Of a stretch of 6,661 bases of DNA, positions 5,519-6,661 are shown piece by piece. This stretch comes from Gammaproteobacteria bacterium. Lineage in GTDB: Bacteria > Pseudomonadota > Gammaproteobacteria > Steroidobacterales > Steroidobacteraceae. The notes under the pieces are model-generated. The model was not told the origin of the DNA. It saw nothing but the letters and a program-made list of their open reading frames with translations, and made no database searches. Where the stretch lies: contig JAQGOD010000476.1 in assembly GCA_028293775.1 (NCBI GenBank), positions 1 through 6,661 on the forward strand, given 5' to 3'. The translations under genes and the position numbers were made by a program. Position 1 is the first letter of the stretch. Each line of letters starts with the position of its first letter.

Positions 5519-6661
5519 GTGGAAGCTTCGATTCTATCGTCTGACATGGTCGATGCGCGGGTGGCGCCGAAGGGAAGCCTGGAACACCTTTCGCAGCAAG
5601 AAATCGCGAAGTTGCTCGATTCAGGCCAGGGTGGCCTGTATCCCCTTTTTCGAAAGTGCGCGCTGGCGGTGCTTAACTCCGGCAGCGAGATCGACGATGC
5701 CCGGGTGATATTCGAAAAGTACAAGGACTTCGATCTGCGCATCGTGCGCCAGGCCTGGGGCATCAAACTAGAAATCAAGAACGCCCCGGCGGCGGCCTTT
5801 GTCGACGGCGTGATGATTCGGGGCTTGAAGGACCACTTGTTCGCGGTGCTTCGCGATGTGGTGTTCATTTCCAACGAGATCATGGAGAGCGGTCGTTTCG
5901 ACCTAAATTCCTCGGCTAGCATCACCAATGCGGTATTTCACATCCTGCGCAACGCGCGGGTCTTGGAATTGCAGGTTCGGCCCAATCTGGTTGTCTGCTG
6001 GGGTGGACATTCGATTCGGCGCTTCGAGTACGACTATACGAAAAAGGTCGGATATGAGCTGGGACTGCGCAGCCTGGATGTATGCACGGGATGCGGCCCC
6101 GGGGCCATGAAGGGCCCCATGAAAGGAGCCACGATCGGGCACTCCAAGCAGCGCATCACCGATGGGCGCTACCTGGGGATAACGGAGCCGGGCATCATTG
6201 CCGCGGAGCCGCCCAATCCCATCGTGAGCCAATTGGTCATCATGCCGGATATCGAAAAACGCCTCGAGGCCTTCGTCCGCTTGGGCCACGGCATCGTTAT
6301 CTTCCCGGGCGGCGCCGGAACGGCCGAAGAGATTCTGTACTTGCTCGGTATCTTGCTCGAGCCCGCCAACCAGAAAATGCCTTTCCCCGTGGTGTTCACG
6401 GGTCCTGCCGACAGCGCGGAGTATTTTGCGCAGATCCACGACTTCATCGGTGCGACGCTGGGGCCCGCCGCGCAGGCACGCTATAAGGTCATTATCGATG
6501 ATCCGGCCGGTGTCGCGCGCGCCATGGTGCAGGGCATGGCCGAAGTGCGCGACTATCGGCGCCAGGCGAGCGATTCCTACGGCTTTAATTGGCTGCTGAA
6601 AATCCCTTTGGAATTCCAACGCCCGTTCGAGGTGACGCATGCCTCGATGCGCGCGCTGCGC
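5519..6661 (+). CDS. ppnN: Pyrimidine/purine nucleotide 5'-monophosphate nucleosidase PpnN (3' end beyond window)
   Basis: This cytoplasmic LOG-family enzyme splits nucleoside 5'-monophosphates into free base and ribose 5-phosphate. The 381 visible residues align, from memory, along the whole of E. coli PpnN (YgdH, about 454 aa). An N-terminal domain (LYPLFRKCALAVLNSGS, FDLRIVRQ, AFVDG, HLFAVLRD) is followed by the Rossmann-like LOG core with VVCWGGHSI, CTGCGPGAM, EPPNP, IMPDIEKRLEAFVR and the signature PGGAGTAEE at 263-271 (GTG numbering). FTGP and YKVIIDD follow. About 70-80 C-terminal residues are cut off by the window. In E. coli the enzyme is bound and stimulated by (p)ppGpp; whether this one is cannot be told from here. 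The GTG at 5519 has a possible ribosome binding site; the ATG at 5546 gives an N-terminus of E. coli-like length (MVDARVAPKGSLEHLS) and is a serious alternative. It probably shares a transcript with the L,D-transpeptidase gene. Confidence 0.93.
   Translation, partial: MEASILSSDMVDARVAPKGSLEHLSQQEIAKLLDSGQGGLYPLFRKCALAVLNSGSEIDDARVIFEKYKDFDLRIVRQAWGIKLEIKNAPAAAFVDGVMIRGLKDHLFAVLRDVVFISNEIMESGRFDLNSSASITNAVFHILRNARVLELQVRPNLVVCWGGHSIRRFEYDYTKKVGYELGLRSLDVCTGCGPGAMKGPMKGATIGHSKQRITDGRYLGITEPGIIAAEPPNPIVSQLVIMPDIEKRLEAFVRLGHGIVIFPGGAGTAEEILYLLGILLEPANQKMPFPVVFTGPADSAEYFAQIHDFIGATLGPAAQARYKVIIDDPAGVARAMVQGMAEVRDYRRQASDSYGFNWLLKIPLEFQRPFEVTHASMRALR

Noticed and set aside
5903..6640. Long minus-strand open frame of 245 codons
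   Set aside because: It is antisense to the strongly conserved ppnN core; long antisense frames are expected in GC-rich coding DNA, and the product is Arg/His/Gly-rich with no recognisable motif.

Overview
The window is GC-rich and densely coded, with Shine-Dalgarno-poor starts and protein families typical of Gram-negative Proteobacteria: a MltD-type LysM lytic transglycosylase, an outer-membrane-style lipoprotein, a periplasmic YkuD L,D-transpeptidase, and a PpnN nucleosidase that is very close to the E. coli protein along its whole visible length. My inference is a high-GC gammaproteobacterium, perhaps near the Xanthomonadales, Nevskiales or Steroidobacterales. This rests on remembered family similarity, not on a search.

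Layout. Positions 1-2085 (+) hold the 3' end of what looks like a Gfo/Idh/MocA oxidoreductase, then a secreted DUF1080 (3-keto-disaccharide hydrolase-like) protein, then a NupG-like MFS permease. They are tightly packed: 5 bp separate the first two, and a 4-bp GTGA overlap joins the last two. This reads as one transcription unit for the oxidation, cleavage and uptake of a glycoside. Positions 2086-2316 are non-coding and carry a likely promoter for the next gene. Positions 2317-4335 (+) encode a long MltD-like transglycosylase with three or more LysM-type modules and an Ala/Pro-rich linker. Its end overlaps by 14 bp the convergent gene at 4322-4909 (-), an uncharacterised lipoprotein.

A 70-bp divergent intergenic region (4910-4979) follows. 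In it, both flanking genes have the same arrangement, TATACT then exactly 7 nt then ATG, which suggests two leaderless transcripts. Positions 4980-5504 (+) encode an L,D-transpeptidase. Immediately after it, at about 5519 and running off the window, is ppnN, a nucleotide 5'-monophosphate nucleosidase of the LOG family.

Taken together there are two themes: a ketoglycoside-utilisation operon on the left, and on the right peptidoglycan remodelling (MltD cuts glycan strands, the L,D-transpeptidase crosslinks or anchors peptides) beside a nucleotide-salvage enzyme. I found no CRISPR array, insertion sequence, tRNA or rRNA, phage gene or defence system. The most interesting items are the DUF1080-MFS module, whose substrate is unknown, the matched leaderless-type promoters, and the unknown lipoprotein between two cell-wall enzymes.
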